Of a stretch of 64,000 bases of DNA, positions 8,635 through 17,311 are shown piece by piece. The DNA comes from Gimesia maris (GTDB lineage Bacteria; Planctomycetota; Planctomycetia; Planctomycetales; Planctomycetaceae): positions 4,355,001 to 4,419,000 of the forward strand of contig NZ_CP042910.1 of the NCBI RefSeq assembly GCF_008298035.1, in the 5' to 3' direction. The notes under the pieces are model-generated. The model was not told where the DNA came from. It did not search any database and saw only the letters and a program-made list of their open reading frames with translations. The position numbers were made by a program, and so were the translations under genes. Position 1 is the first letter of the stretch; each line of letters begins with the position of its first letter.

Positions 8635-10629
8635 ATGCAGTATTTTTTGTGTTATTTTGCCATCGGTTTCAGCCTGCTTCTGAATACACCACTCGAGGCG
8701 GCAGAACAGAAAAATGTACTGATCCTCTTTTCTGACAATCAGAACTGGAACGATTGTGGCTGCTATGGAAATCCCGTTATCAAAACACCCCACATCGATC
8801 AGCTGGCGCGGGAAGGCACCCGTTATCAAAATGCATTCGCAACCACAGCTTCCTGCGGTCCCTCGCGCGGTGTCTTCTACACCGGCCTGCACGTACACGC
8901 CAACGGGCAGTATGGTCATCCTCACGGGGACCATAACTTTCGTCTGAAACCGAAAGTCGAAACGGTTTTTGCACTACTGGCTAAAAACCAGTACCGTACG
9001 GGGATGATCGGGAAATACCACCTTTACCCGGAAGACACTACCATTGATTTTCAACCCAAAGTCAGTGGCTACCAGGTCAAAGCGATGGCAGACATGGCAA
9101 CTGATTTTATGAACCAGGAAAGTGACAAACCCTTTTTTCTGGTGTTGGGATATCACGATCCGCACCCCACTTCGCGCACTCAACCGGAATGGGGTGTGAA
9201 GGTTAAAGAATCCGGAATGTCGCTTTTGAACTATGATCCGCAGCAGATTCCGGTCCCCTCGTACCTGCCCGATCGCCCTGAAGTTCGTGCAGGTTTAGCC
9301 GGTTATTATCAGCAGATCAGCTATCTCGATGAAGGCATCGGCCGCGTGTTGAAAGCGCTGGATGCTTCAGGCCAGGCAGACAATACACTCGTCATTTTCA
9401 CCAGCGATCATGGCTCCTCTGAACCAGGCGCGATGGCAAATCATTATGATCCCGGCGTGCGAATTCCCTTCATCGTCCGTGATCCCGGCCGGCTAGAATC
9501 AGAACGGGGAGTGGTCTCCGACGCGATGGTTTCTCTGCTGGATATTACTCCGACTGTACTGGACTGGACGAACACCAGGGGACCAAAGTACAAACTACAT
9601 GGTCGCAGTATCCTGCCGACGACAGGCAAACAACATACGTCCGGCTGGGATGAGATTTGCCTGAGTCATGTATTTCATGAAGTGACCATGTATTATCCCA
9701 TGCGGACCCTGCGCACCCGCGATTATAAACTGATCTGGAATCTGGAATGGCGTTCGAAATACCCGTTACCCATCGACACCCTCTCACGGGCGACCTGGAA
9801 TGAAACTCTGAGGCTTCAGGAACCTGTGCTTGGCCAGCGCAGTGTCCACAAATTCCTGTTTCGGGATGAAGTCGAGCTATACGATCTCAAACAGGATCTG
9901 GATGAGGTGATCAACATGGCCTGCCAGCCGGAATACCAGGAATTGCGGAAGGAACTCTCTGAAAAACTCCTGGAACAGCTAAAACAGACTGACGACCTGT
10001 GGCTCAAACAGTACACCCTGCCGATTTCCTGCACCTCGGAGTCTGTTGAACAGACAGCTGATTACAAGCCGCTGTTCAATGGCCATGACTTATCCGGCTG
10101 GACACTCAAACGTGCCAATCGAGAGGGATATCATGTCGAAGCAGGAAAACTGGTCTGCCCTGCCGATGGAGGCGGCTTCCTGTTTACCGAAAAAGAATAT
10201 TCCGACTTCAGTCTGAAGTTTGATTTCAAGCTGACCAAGGCTGCCAACAATGGGATTGCGATCCGCTGTCCACTGGTAGACCAGAAACCTGCCTATGAAG
10301 GTATGGAGATCCAGGTACTCGACAATAAAGGCTATCCGAAAAAACTGAAACCGACTCAATACCACGGTTCGGTTTATGATGTCATCCCGGCAAAACGCGG
10401 CGCATTGAAACCGGTCGGCGAATGGAATCACGAAGAAATCATCTGTCGCGGATCAAAAATCACCGTCATCGTAAATGACATACCTGTGCTGCAGACAGAT
10501 TTGTCTGAGATCAAAGACGAACAGGTGCTTGCCAAACATCCAGGACTGAAAAATCAGCGTGGTCATATTGGACTGCTCGGGCATGGCAGCCACGTGGAGT
10601 ATCAGAATATTCGCATCAAAGAATTTTAA
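8635..10629 (+). CDS. Sulfatase fused to DUF1080 (3-keto-disaccharide hydrolase) domain
   Basis: A 664-residue exported protein with a signal peptide ending near LEAAEQ. Residues 25-460 are a type I sulfatase: VLILFSDNQNWNDCGCYGN supplies metal-site Asp residues. SCGPSRGVFYTG carries the formylglycine Cys74 in the CxPxR core. IFTSDHGSSEPG supplies a later metal-site region. Residues about 475-664 form a DUF1080 jelly-roll: YKPLFNGHDLSGWTLK, then GGGFLFTEKEYSDFSLKFDF and GIAIRCPL. DUF1080 members include 3-keto-glycoside hydrolases and laminarinase-like folds. The fusion implies desulfation and a second sugar-directed step by one secreted protein. It needs a formylglycine-generating enzyme encoded elsewhere. 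It lies 37 bases before the oxidoreductase, whose Gfo/Idh/MocA family includes 3-keto-sugar-forming enzymes. Confidence 0.92.
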   Translation: MQYFLCYFAIGFSLLLNTPLEAAEQKNVLILFSDNQNWNDCGCYGNPVIKTPHIDQLAREGTRYQNAFATTASCGPSRGVFYTGLHVHANGQYGHPHGDHNFRLKPKVETVFALLAKNQYRTGMIGKYHLYPEDTTIDFQPKVSGYQVKAMADMATDFMNQESDKPFFLVLGYHDPHPTSRTQPEWGVKVKESGMSLLNYDPQQIPVPSYLPDRPEVRAGLAGYYQQISYLDEGIGRVLKALDASGQADNTLVIFTSDHGSSEPGAMANHYDPGVRIPFIVRDPGRLESERGVVSDAMVSLLDITPTVLDWTNTRGPKYKLHGRSILPTTGKQHTSGWDEICLSHVFHEVTMYYPMRTLRTRDYKLIWNLEWRSKYPLPIDTLSRATWNETLRLQEPVLGQRSVHKFLFRDEVELYDLKQDLDEVINMACQPEYQELRKELSEKLLEQLKQTDDLWLKQYTLPISCTSESVEQTADYKPLFNGHDLSGWTLKRANREGYHVEAGKLVCPADGGGFLFTEKEYSDFSLKFDFKLTKAANNGIAIRCPLVDQKPAYEGMEIQVLDNKGYPKKLKPTQYHGSVYDVIPAKRGALKPVGEWNHEEIICRGSKITVIVNDIPVLQTDLSEIKDEQVLAKHPGLKNQRGHIGLLGHGSHVEYQNIRIKEF

Positions 10630-10666
10630 GCCTCGTTTGAAATTCTCAGGGGGGAGGGGGGAAATC

Positions 10667-12145
10667 ATGAGTGAGAAACCTGAAAGCCGTCGTTCTTTTC
10701 TCAAACAGTCAGCGGCAGCCTCCATCGCCGCCAGTCAGTTTGCATCCCTCGCGCCCGCGCAAGCACATCAGTCAAATGAGCGTCTCCGTATCGGTATTAT
10801 TGGACCGGGACGCCGGGGATTCGGTTCGCACGTCAAAACTCTGGTAAAACTTCGCAACGAAAAAGGGGCGAATCTCGATATCACCGGAATTAACGACGTC
10901 TATTCAGTACACCGCGATCAGGCAGTGAACTATATCAAGAAAGAAACAGGGCACACCCCAAAAACCTACAAAGACTACCGTGACCTGCTGAATGATAAAG
11001 AGATTGATGCCGTCTGTATTGCGACTCCCGACCACTGGCATGCAAAACAGGTTCTGTATGCATTAAAAGCCGGCAAACACGTCTATTGTGAAAAGCCGAT
11101 GACGCATCACATCTCGGAAGCTATGGATGTCGTCGCTGCCTGGAAACAATCCGGGCTGGTCGTGCAGGTCGGCGTGCAGGCCACCAGTATGCCCATCTGG
11201 AATGAAGTCCGCGCCCTGGTCGATGAAGGAAAACTCGGAAAAATTGTCCAGTTTCAGGCGGAATGGTTTCGCAATTCCCTGGGGGGGATGTCTCGCCATA
11301 ATGTGATTACCAAAGAAATGACTCCCCAGACTGTCGACTGGAAACGCTGGCTGGGTGTCGAAGAAGGTCTGGCTCCGGACCTGCCTTTCGACCGCGCTAC
11401 ATACGGACAATGGCGCTGCTACTGGCCGTTCGGCTACGGAATGCTTTCCGACCTGTTTGTCCATCGTATTACCTCGCTGTTGAAGGCCACCGGACTGATG
11501 TACCCGGGACGTGTCGTTGGAGGCGGCGGAATCTTCCTTGAGTATGATGATCGAGAAGTGACAGATGTGGCTTCCATCATTGCTGACTTCCATGAAGGAG
11601 TACAGGGACTGATCAGCAGCACGATGGTCTCCAGCGAAGTTCCGATTCGACATCTGATACGCGGCCATCACGGAACCGTTGTCTTTGACAAAAATGTGTT
11701 TGGACAACGGCAGGCTTATGAGTTTATTCCCGAACGAAAACAGGTCACTCTGGACAGTCAGCTCAAACGGGAAGAAGTTATTTCAGAACAGGTCCCCGAT
11801 CAGACATTGCTGCACTTTGAGAACTTCCTGGCTGCCATTAAAGCTGGTGACCCAACTATGGTCAATAACTCACCAGAACTGGGTGCAGCAGCCGTGATGA
11901 TGGTTACTCTGGCCGTACAGAGTTACCGTGAAGGGAAAGTCTTTCAGGTCGAACGTGATTCACTCAAAATCAACAATGGCGACTCCAGTTGGGCAGACAA
12001 CTGGGAAACCATGTCGAAAGAACGCAGTAAGCCTCGACACGTTGCAGGCTGGCACGCAGGTGACAGGGGGAGCATTCTCATTCCTCCTAAATATCAAAAA
12101 CTGGCTGGCCCCTGGATTGATGGCAAACCGCCTGAAAACACCTGA
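10667..12145 (+). CDS. Tat-exported Gfo/Idh/MocA family oxidoreductase
   Basis: A 492-residue NAD(P)-dependent sugar oxidoreductase. The true start is ATG 10667, directly after a purine-rich ribosome site (AGGGGGGAGGGGG); an ORF open from 10559 overlaps the sulfatase. The N-terminus SRRSFLKQSAAASIAASQFA is a twin-arginine signal, implying export with bound cofactor. The Rossmann fold follows: LRIGIIGPGRRGFG, then VCIATPDHWHAKQVLYALKAGKHVYCEKPMTHH, whose EKP is the family motif with the catalytic-site lysine. The C-terminal substrate domain has the planctomycete WLGVEEGLAPD and WPFGYGMLSDLFVHR segments. It is the third gene of the sialidase/sulfatase operon. I infer oxidation or hydrolysis of a desulfated sugar in the periplasm; the exact substrate is unknown. 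Confidence 0.9.
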   Translation: MSEKPESRRSFLKQSAAASIAASQFASLAPAQAHQSNERLRIGIIGPGRRGFGSHVKTLVKLRNEKGANLDITGINDVYSVHRDQAVNYIKKETGHTPKTYKDYRDLLNDKEIDAVCIATPDHWHAKQVLYALKAGKHVYCEKPMTHHISEAMDVVAAWKQSGLVVQVGVQATSMPIWNEVRALVDEGKLGKIVQFQAEWFRNSLGGMSRHNVITKEMTPQTVDWKRWLGVEEGLAPDLPFDRATYGQWRCYWPFGYGMLSDLFVHRITSLLKATGLMYPGRVVGGGGIFLEYDDREVTDVASIIADFHEGVQGLISSTMVSSEVPIRHLIRGHHGTVVFDKNVFGQRQAYEFIPERKQVTLDSQLKREEVISEQVPDQTLLHFENFLAAIKAGDPTMVNNSPELGAAAVMMVTLAVQSYREGKVFQVERDSLKINNGDSSWADNWETMSKERSKPRHVAGWHAGDRGSILIPPKYQKLAGPWIDGKPPENT

Positions 12146-12157
12146 TAATCAGCTCGC

Positions 12158-13936
12158 TTACTGTTCCAGAAATTCATAAAGCTCCATCCAGCGAATTTCC
12201 AGTTCTCCGATCTCTTCGACCAGGGGCTGCATTTCGTCATGGAGTTCCTGTGCCTGTTCCGGGCTTGTTGCTTTCAGGAATTTCTTGTTGATCTCGTTCC
12301 GCTGCTCGTCGAGTTGGGCAATTTTGCGTTCAATGGCAGAGAGTTCTTTCCGTGCATTTTTGATTTTGCCGCCTAAACCTTTTTCACGGGGGGCTGCGTT
12401 TTTCTCTTCCTGTTTGGCAATCGAAGCCTGATTCTGCTCACGATGCCCCTCAGCCACTTCTTTCTTAACACGATAAAGATAGGCATCGTAATCGCCTTCA
12501 TAGCTCTTTACGGTACCATTTACGACCTCAATGACATCGGTGGCGACTTTACTCATGAAATGGCGATCATGGCTGGTAAAAATCACCGTTCCCTGAAATT
12601 TCACCAGTGCGTTTCCTAAGGCTTCCACTGTTTCGACATCGAGATGGTTACCCGGTTCGTCCAGAATCAAGATGGAGTAGTTACCCAGCAGAATTCCCGC
12701 CAGACACAAACGCGCCCGTTCTCCCCCACTGAGAACTTTAATGGCTTTATCCAGTGCCTGTTCCTTGAACAGGAAGCTGCCTGCGACCGCCAGAATCTGC
12801 TGGTTCGTGGTACCGGGAGCCGACTCTAATTCGAGGTAGTCACGGATTGTCTGCTCAGGAGGCAATGACGTATAAACATGTTGTGCATAGCAGGCGACAT
12901 TACAGTGATAGCCCCATTTCAAACTTCCGTCTATAGGCTTGAGTGAACCGGTAATGGAGCGCAGGAAGGTGGTTTTTCCCTGGCCGTTATCACCGACAAT
13001 CGCCGCCCGGGTACCATGCTCAATCTCCAGGTTAATATTGTCCGCAACGCGATTCTTGGGATAACCGATTGCCAGGTCATCGCAAATTAAGGCAATGCCC
13101 TGTCGTTTCTCAGTCTGTGGGATGATGATGTTGACTGTCGATTCTGCCCCCTCGATCTCGGTCAGAGTCAGCCGTGCCAGCTGTTTTTCTTTACTGCGCG
13201 CTTGTGAAGCGGTATTCGCGCCTGCTTTATTTTTTGCGATGAATGTTTCCAGTTGACGGCGTTTCGCCAGAACCGTCGCATTCGTGCGTTCATCACGCTC
13301 TTTTAGAATCTCCTGGTTCTCCAGGTACTGATCCACATTCCCGTTAAACAGGGTCAGTTTCCCTCGTTTGAGTTCCAGAGTCTGGTTGCAGATTGCCTTG
13401 AGGAAAGTTCGATCGTGAGAAACCACCAGCACCGCACCCCGGTAATCTTTCAGAAAATCTTCCAGCAGGAGCTGCGTGCGGAGGTCGAGGAAGTTGGTTG
13501 GTTCGTCCAACATCAGAAAATTCGGCTCATGCAGTAATAAAGCCGCCAGTTTGACACGGGTCTGCCAGCCACCGGAAAGCTCTTTGACAGGACCGTTCAG
13601 AAAGCGGCCTTTCAATTCGAATTCACCGGCGACTGCACCACAGCGCCAGTCGGGCTGACCACTGTCGCGCATCAGGAAATCCAGTGCACTTTCACCTGCC
13701 TGAAACGGATCATGCTGCCTGAGATAACCAACCCGCAGATTGGGATGCCGAATAATTTGTCCACTGTCGACCGATTCTTCTTCCAGCAGGATTCTCAACA
13801 AAGTAGATTTCCCGGCACCATTTCGGCCGATGAACCCAATTTTCTGCTCATCCGCGAGCGCAATCGAGGCTTCTTTCAGAAGCTCCTGAGCACCATAACT
13901 CTTTGTCACATTTGATATTTCAATCAGGGTCGCCAT
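12158..13936 (-). CDS. ABC-F family ATPase (second copy, distinct subtype)
   Basis: About 592 residues from ATG 13936 (MATLIEISNVTKSYGAQELL), behind AGAAGAG; the ORF extends upstream without support. Two soluble ABC domains are present. Domain 1 has GRNGAGKSTLLR, signature LSGGWQ and Walker B LMLDEPTNFLD. Domain 2 has GDNGQGKTTFLR, signature LSGGER and Walker B LILDEPGNHLD, with Gly in place of the usual Thr of DEPT. The first domain is followed by a basic helical linker (SQARSKEKQLARL). The C-terminus is a charged coiled coil (about 510-592). This is a ribosome-associated ABC-F protein, not a transporter, and differs clearly from the Uup-like one at 4910-6700. It is convergent with the oxidoreductase and divergent from the polysaccharide cluster. 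Confidence 0.92.
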   Translation of the reverse strand: MATLIEISNVTKSYGAQELLKEASIALADEQKIGFIGRNGAGKSTLLRILLEEESVDSGQIIRHPNLRVGYLRQHDPFQAGESALDFLMRDSGQPDWRCGAVAGEFELKGRFLNGPVKELSGGWQTRVKLAALLLHEPNFLMLDEPTNFLDLRTQLLLEDFLKDYRGAVLVVSHDRTFLKAICNQTLELKRGKLTLFNGNVDQYLENQEILKERDERTNATVLAKRRQLETFIAKNKAGANTASQARSKEKQLARLTLTEIEGAESTVNIIIPQTEKRQGIALICDDLAIGYPKNRVADNINLEIEHGTRAAIVGDNGQGKTTFLRSITGSLKPIDGSLKWGYHCNVACYAQHVYTSLPPEQTIRDYLELESAPGTTNQQILAVAGSFLFKEQALDKAIKVLSGGERARLCLAGILLGNYSILILDEPGNHLDVETVEALGNALVKFQGTVIFTSHDRHFMSKVATDVIEVVNGTVKSYEGDYDAYLYRVKKEVAEGHREQNQASIAKQEEKNAAPREKGLGGKIKNARKELSAIERKIAQLDEQRNEINKKFLKATSPEQAQELHDEMQPLVEEIGELEIRWMELYEFLEQ

Positions 13937-14268
13937 CACTCTTCTCAATACTGGAACCGAAAACCTCAATGTTAAGCGTATACACGAGGACAGAAGATAA
14001 CGGGAAGGCGCAATCAATTCAATTGATCATCCGTGCTGCCCTCTCAACTCGAATCGACTCGTCACATAACCCAATCACGCTTCATACCGGTTATGACAAT
14101 TTTTCTGGTCGAGAATGAACGGGAAACACTCATTTCCAGCCACTCGATCCCCATTCCTGAACTATCGTTTTAAAAATGCATCAACACGCATTGTAAGACG
14201 ATTCAAGGGTCAATTCCGGAAATGACCCGAAATCATGACTTCGACAACTTCTGCCACATTGATTATTT
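13937..14268. other. Intergenic region between divergent ABC-F and polysaccharide cluster
   Basis: These 332 bases must hold the promoters for the minus-strand ABC-F gene and for the large plus-strand polysaccharide cluster. I see no convincing -35/-10 pair, no strong inverted repeat and no small gene with coding character. Confidence 0.5.
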
Positions 14269-15747
14269 ATGGCGAATGAAGCGTATTCTCATCCTGTTCC
14301 TGTTCGACAAGCAGTTTCAGCACCAGAAACTGCACAGGGGCAGACTGCGCCCTCACGAAACGGTTCGCAGAGACGACGGCAACCCGTTCCGCTTTCGATT
14401 ATGGGCGGTTCCTCGGCTTCGAAAAACGCTTATACTCTGTTTCTGCTGGTGAATATCACCCTGTTCCTGAGACCAGCCGAGCTGATTCCGGCTCTGGCCA
14501 ATCTGCCCATTTATGAAGTTTTGATCCTGTCATCATTTTTCTTATCCCTTGATCAAATCAAGCGAACTGTCAGACTCCCGATGTTAAAGCGGCAGCCAAT
14601 CACGCTGTGTGTCTTCGGAGTTCTGGTCGCGGTCGCCTTGTCACATGCATCACACATGTATTTTTATGGCATCCGCACATCAACTGTCATGTTCCTGAAA
14701 ACGTTGATGTATTACCTGTTGCTGATCAGCATCATCGACTCTCCTCAACGTTTAAAAGGACTCCTGAAAACGATTGCGATCTCGTCGTCCGTCATGATTT
14801 TGCTGTGCGTGATTGATTACGCGGGTATTCTTGATTTTGAATTTATCAAACATGTCAGCGACCGTGACGGCGTTTCCGATGCGGGAGAAGTGATACGCGT
14901 ATTCCGCATGCGCGGTACGGGTATCTTCCAGGATCCCAATGACCTGTCCGTTTTGATTGTCACAACCGGGGTTCTCTGCTGGTACTTTTTTAATGATCCC
15001 GCGGCAAGTCCGCTCCGTTTTTTGTGGATCGTCGGCATGATCATCCTGGGAATCGGCCTGATTTATACCCGTTCCCGCGGAGGACTGTTGACACTCGGAA
15101 TTGCAGGCATGGTTTTTGTCTTACCTAAATACGGTAAAAAAGCTGCCATTGCATGCGCTGTGGTTGGCATGGCGGGGGTCACCGTTCTCGCCGGTCGACA
15201 GGGAAACATTGACCTGAATTCCGGAACCGGACACGATCGCATTCTGCTGTGGAGAGAAGGTCTGACCGCTCTCAAATCTCCCGATCTGCTGTTTGGAATC
15301 GGTGAAGGCCAGTATTCCGACCTGGCCGGGTTAGCCGCCCACAATTCGTTCGTGCATGCATTTACCGAACTGGGGCTGTTTGGGGGAACATTTTTTATAG
15401 GCTGCTTCTTCTTTGCCGCGCTGGGATTGTATCGCCTGGCACAGTTCCAAAGTAAGAGCCACGGTAGACCCATATTTCGTAACCGGGAACTGGAACGCCT
15501 CTTACCCTATGTCTCCGCGATCCTGGCTGCCTGGTGTGGGGGAATGATGTCATTATCCCGCTGCTATGTCGTCCCGACATATATGGTGGTCGGAGTCTGT
15601 GCTGCGTATCTGAATCTCGCGGGTGCCAGTCTGGCCAGACCGACTCCACTGGTCTACTGGAATAAGCAACATGTGATTTATCTGATCGGAGTGAGCATGG
15701 GATTGTTCATTGCGTTCCTCATTTTTGTACGTATTTTTGCCAATTAA
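14269..15747 (+). CDS. O-antigen ligase / Wzy-like polymerase
   Basis: A 492-residue polytopic membrane protein with roughly ten to twelve hydrophobic segments after a basic, Gln-rich cytoplasmic N-terminus (about 60 residues). The conserved Wzy_C segment is IYTRSRGGLLTLGIAGMVF. It is followed by a large loop containing GRQGNIDLNSGTGHDRILLWREG and AAHNSFVHAFTELGLFGG, the usual pattern for O-antigen ligase or polymerase (His/Arg-containing periplasmic loop). Family members join lipid-linked repeat units or transfer a finished glycan to an acceptor at the periplasmic face. It opens the plus-strand cluster and lies 36 bases before a Wzx-like flippase, so a Wzx/Wzy-type pathway is inferred. Whether this is the polymerase or a ligase cannot be told from sequence. 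Confidence 0.88.
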   Translation: MANEAYSHPVPVRQAVSAPETAQGQTAPSRNGSQRRRQPVPLSIMGGSSASKNAYTLFLLVNITLFLRPAELIPALANLPIYEVLILSSFFLSLDQIKRTVRLPMLKRQPITLCVFGVLVAVALSHASHMYFYGIRTSTVMFLKTLMYYLLLISIIDSPQRLKGLLKTIAISSSVMILLCVIDYAGILDFEFIKHVSDRDGVSDAGEVIRVFRMRGTGIFQDPNDLSVLIVTTGVLCWYFFNDPAASPLRFLWIVGMIILGIGLIYTRSRGGLLTLGIAGMVFVLPKYGKKAAIACAVVGMAGVTVLAGRQGNIDLNSGTGHDRILLWREGLTALKSPDLLFGIGEGQYSDLAGLAAHNSFVHAFTELGLFGGTFFIGCFFFAALGLYRLAQFQSKSHGRPIFRNRELERLLPYVSAILAAWCGGMMSLSRCYVVPTYMVVGVCAAYLNLAGASLARPTPLVYWNKQHVIYLIGVSMGLFIAFLIFVRIFAN

Positions 15748-15783
15748 TACTTAATGCAGTGGTAACACACTGAAAGTAAAACG

Positions 15784-17292
15784 ATGACTCAGCGTCGATC
15801 AATCAAAACGAATTTATGTGCGACATGGCTCAATCATGGAGTGAGCCTGATGATCGGCGTATTCCTGATGCCCTATGTCCTGCACATCCTGGGGGACGCG
15901 CAATACGGTAGCTGGATCTTCATTAATGCCATCGCCGGGTATTCCGGTCTCCTCTACCTGGGATTTGGTCAGACCATCAGTCGCTATGTGGCACACTATC
16001 ATGCCAAACAGGATTGGAACCGTCTGAATCACGTTTCCAATGTCATTTTTGTAATTTATCTTTGCATGGGCAGCCTGGCTTTATTAACGGCAGGCATCAT
16101 CGCATGGCTGGCCCCCCACTTAAGTGACTGGGGCACAATCTCCCTATACGAAATCAGAATGGTCATTCTGATTCTGGGGCTGAATGTCTTTGTTGGTCTG
16201 GCAGGCAGTGTGTTTGGTGGTATTTTGATGGGCATCCAGCGGTTCGACATTGAACGAGGAGTCAACTTGACCGGTGCGCTTCTGCGACTGGCGCTGACCT
16301 TGATGTTCCTCAAAGCAGAATGGGGGCTGCTGACCATTGCCCTGATTTTCTTTACGGTCACTGTCGTTGAAAATGCAGGCCAATGCTATTTTGCGTTTCG
16401 CCAGGTTAAAACCTTTCGAATTGGACGCAGGTACCTGGACTGGAGCATCCTCAAAGAATGCGGTTCATTCAGCGGATACGCATTTATCGATGCCATTGCC
16501 TGGACCCTGATCGAAGCAACTGATTCGATTCTGATCGGGATCTTTTTCAGCCCGGCCATGATCGTCCCCTATTATATCGCTCTGCGACTCACACAATTTA
16601 TTAATATGCCGATTGCACAAATCGGTAAAGTCTTTATGCCCCGCGCGGGAGAACTGCATGCTAACGAGGATCATCATGCATTGCAGAAGCTGGTTCTGAA
16701 TGGTGTCTCACTTTCCTTTCTGCTTGTCACCGGATTTTTTATCGGCGTCTGCTTCTTTGGTACGACCCTGATCAATACCTGGATCGGAACGGGTTACCCG
16801 GAAAGCCATAACATTCTGATGATTTTGTTGGGAGCCCGCATCATTGCCTTACCAGTCTCAACGTTTCGCTCAGTTCTGTACGGAATGGGACATGTCAAAA
16901 TCCCATCGCTGATTTATATCAGTGAAGCCATTGCCAACCTGATCCTGTCACTGGTCCTGATTCAGTCTCTGGGGCTTATCGGCGTCGCGTTAGGAACGGC
17001 AATTCCCATTTTTGTTGCAGAGCTGGGGATCATCCTGCCTTACGCGATGAAGAAACTGAATATCACGACCAGCCAGCTGCTGCGAACGGCCATTGCGCCG
17101 ACCCTGGCCCCCTTACTGGCGCTGTTAGGCTACTCATACTTCTTGCCTCACTTTTTTGAAATCCGTAATTCCTGGGCCATTCTCGTAGGAGTTGCCGCCG
17201 GAGGCGGTGTCTTTCTGCTGGGCACCTGGCTGGTTTTTGAAAAAGGAACCGTATTGTTGCATCGGTCTGTTCCTGAATCGATCAAATCCTGA
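15784..17292 (+). CDS. Wzx-like oligosaccharide flippase
   Basis: A 502-residue multi-pass protein of the MATE/Wzx (polysaccharide biosynthesis) superfamily. The N-terminus RRSIKTNLCATWLNHGVSLM and the first helices LMPYVLHILGDAQYGSWIF match the usual beginning of Wzx proteins (VLGPEGYG-like turn: ILGDAQYG). About 14 hydrophobic helices extend to the C-terminus (LVGVAAGGGVFLLGTWLVF). The function inferred is flipping of undecaprenyl-linked oligosaccharide from the cytoplasmic to the periplasmic leaflet. It sits between the Wzy-like protein and the first acyltransferase. The end overlaps an ORF open in another frame from 17192, but the next gene's credible start is 17312, so there is no true overlap. 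Confidence 0.9.
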   Translation: MTQRRSIKTNLCATWLNHGVSLMIGVFLMPYVLHILGDAQYGSWIFINAIAGYSGLLYLGFGQTISRYVAHYHAKQDWNRLNHVSNVIFVIYLCMGSLALLTAGIIAWLAPHLSDWGTISLYEIRMVILILGLNVFVGLAGSVFGGILMGIQRFDIERGVNLTGALLRLALTLMFLKAEWGLLTIALIFFTVTVVENAGQCYFAFRQVKTFRIGRRYLDWSILKECGSFSGYAFIDAIAWTLIEATDSILIGIFFSPAMIVPYYIALRLTQFINMPIAQIGKVFMPRAGELHANEDHHALQKLVLNGVSLSFLLVTGFFIGVCFFGTTLINTWIGTGYPESHNILMILLGARIIALPVSTFRSVLYGMGHVKIPSLIYISEAIANLILSLVLIQSLGLIGVALGTAIPIFVAELGIILPYAMKKLNITTSQLLRTAIAPTLAPLLALLGYSYFLPHFFEIRNSWAILVGVAAGGGVFLLGTWLVFEKGTVLLHRSVPESIKS

Positions 17293-17311
17293 CTCTTTTA
17301 CTATCTACAAA

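Noticed and set aside
11063-11707. Open frame of 214 codons on the minus strand inside the Tat oxidoreductase
   Set aside because: The plus strand carries clear Rossmann and EKP motifs. The reverse frame has no plausible start site or domain.
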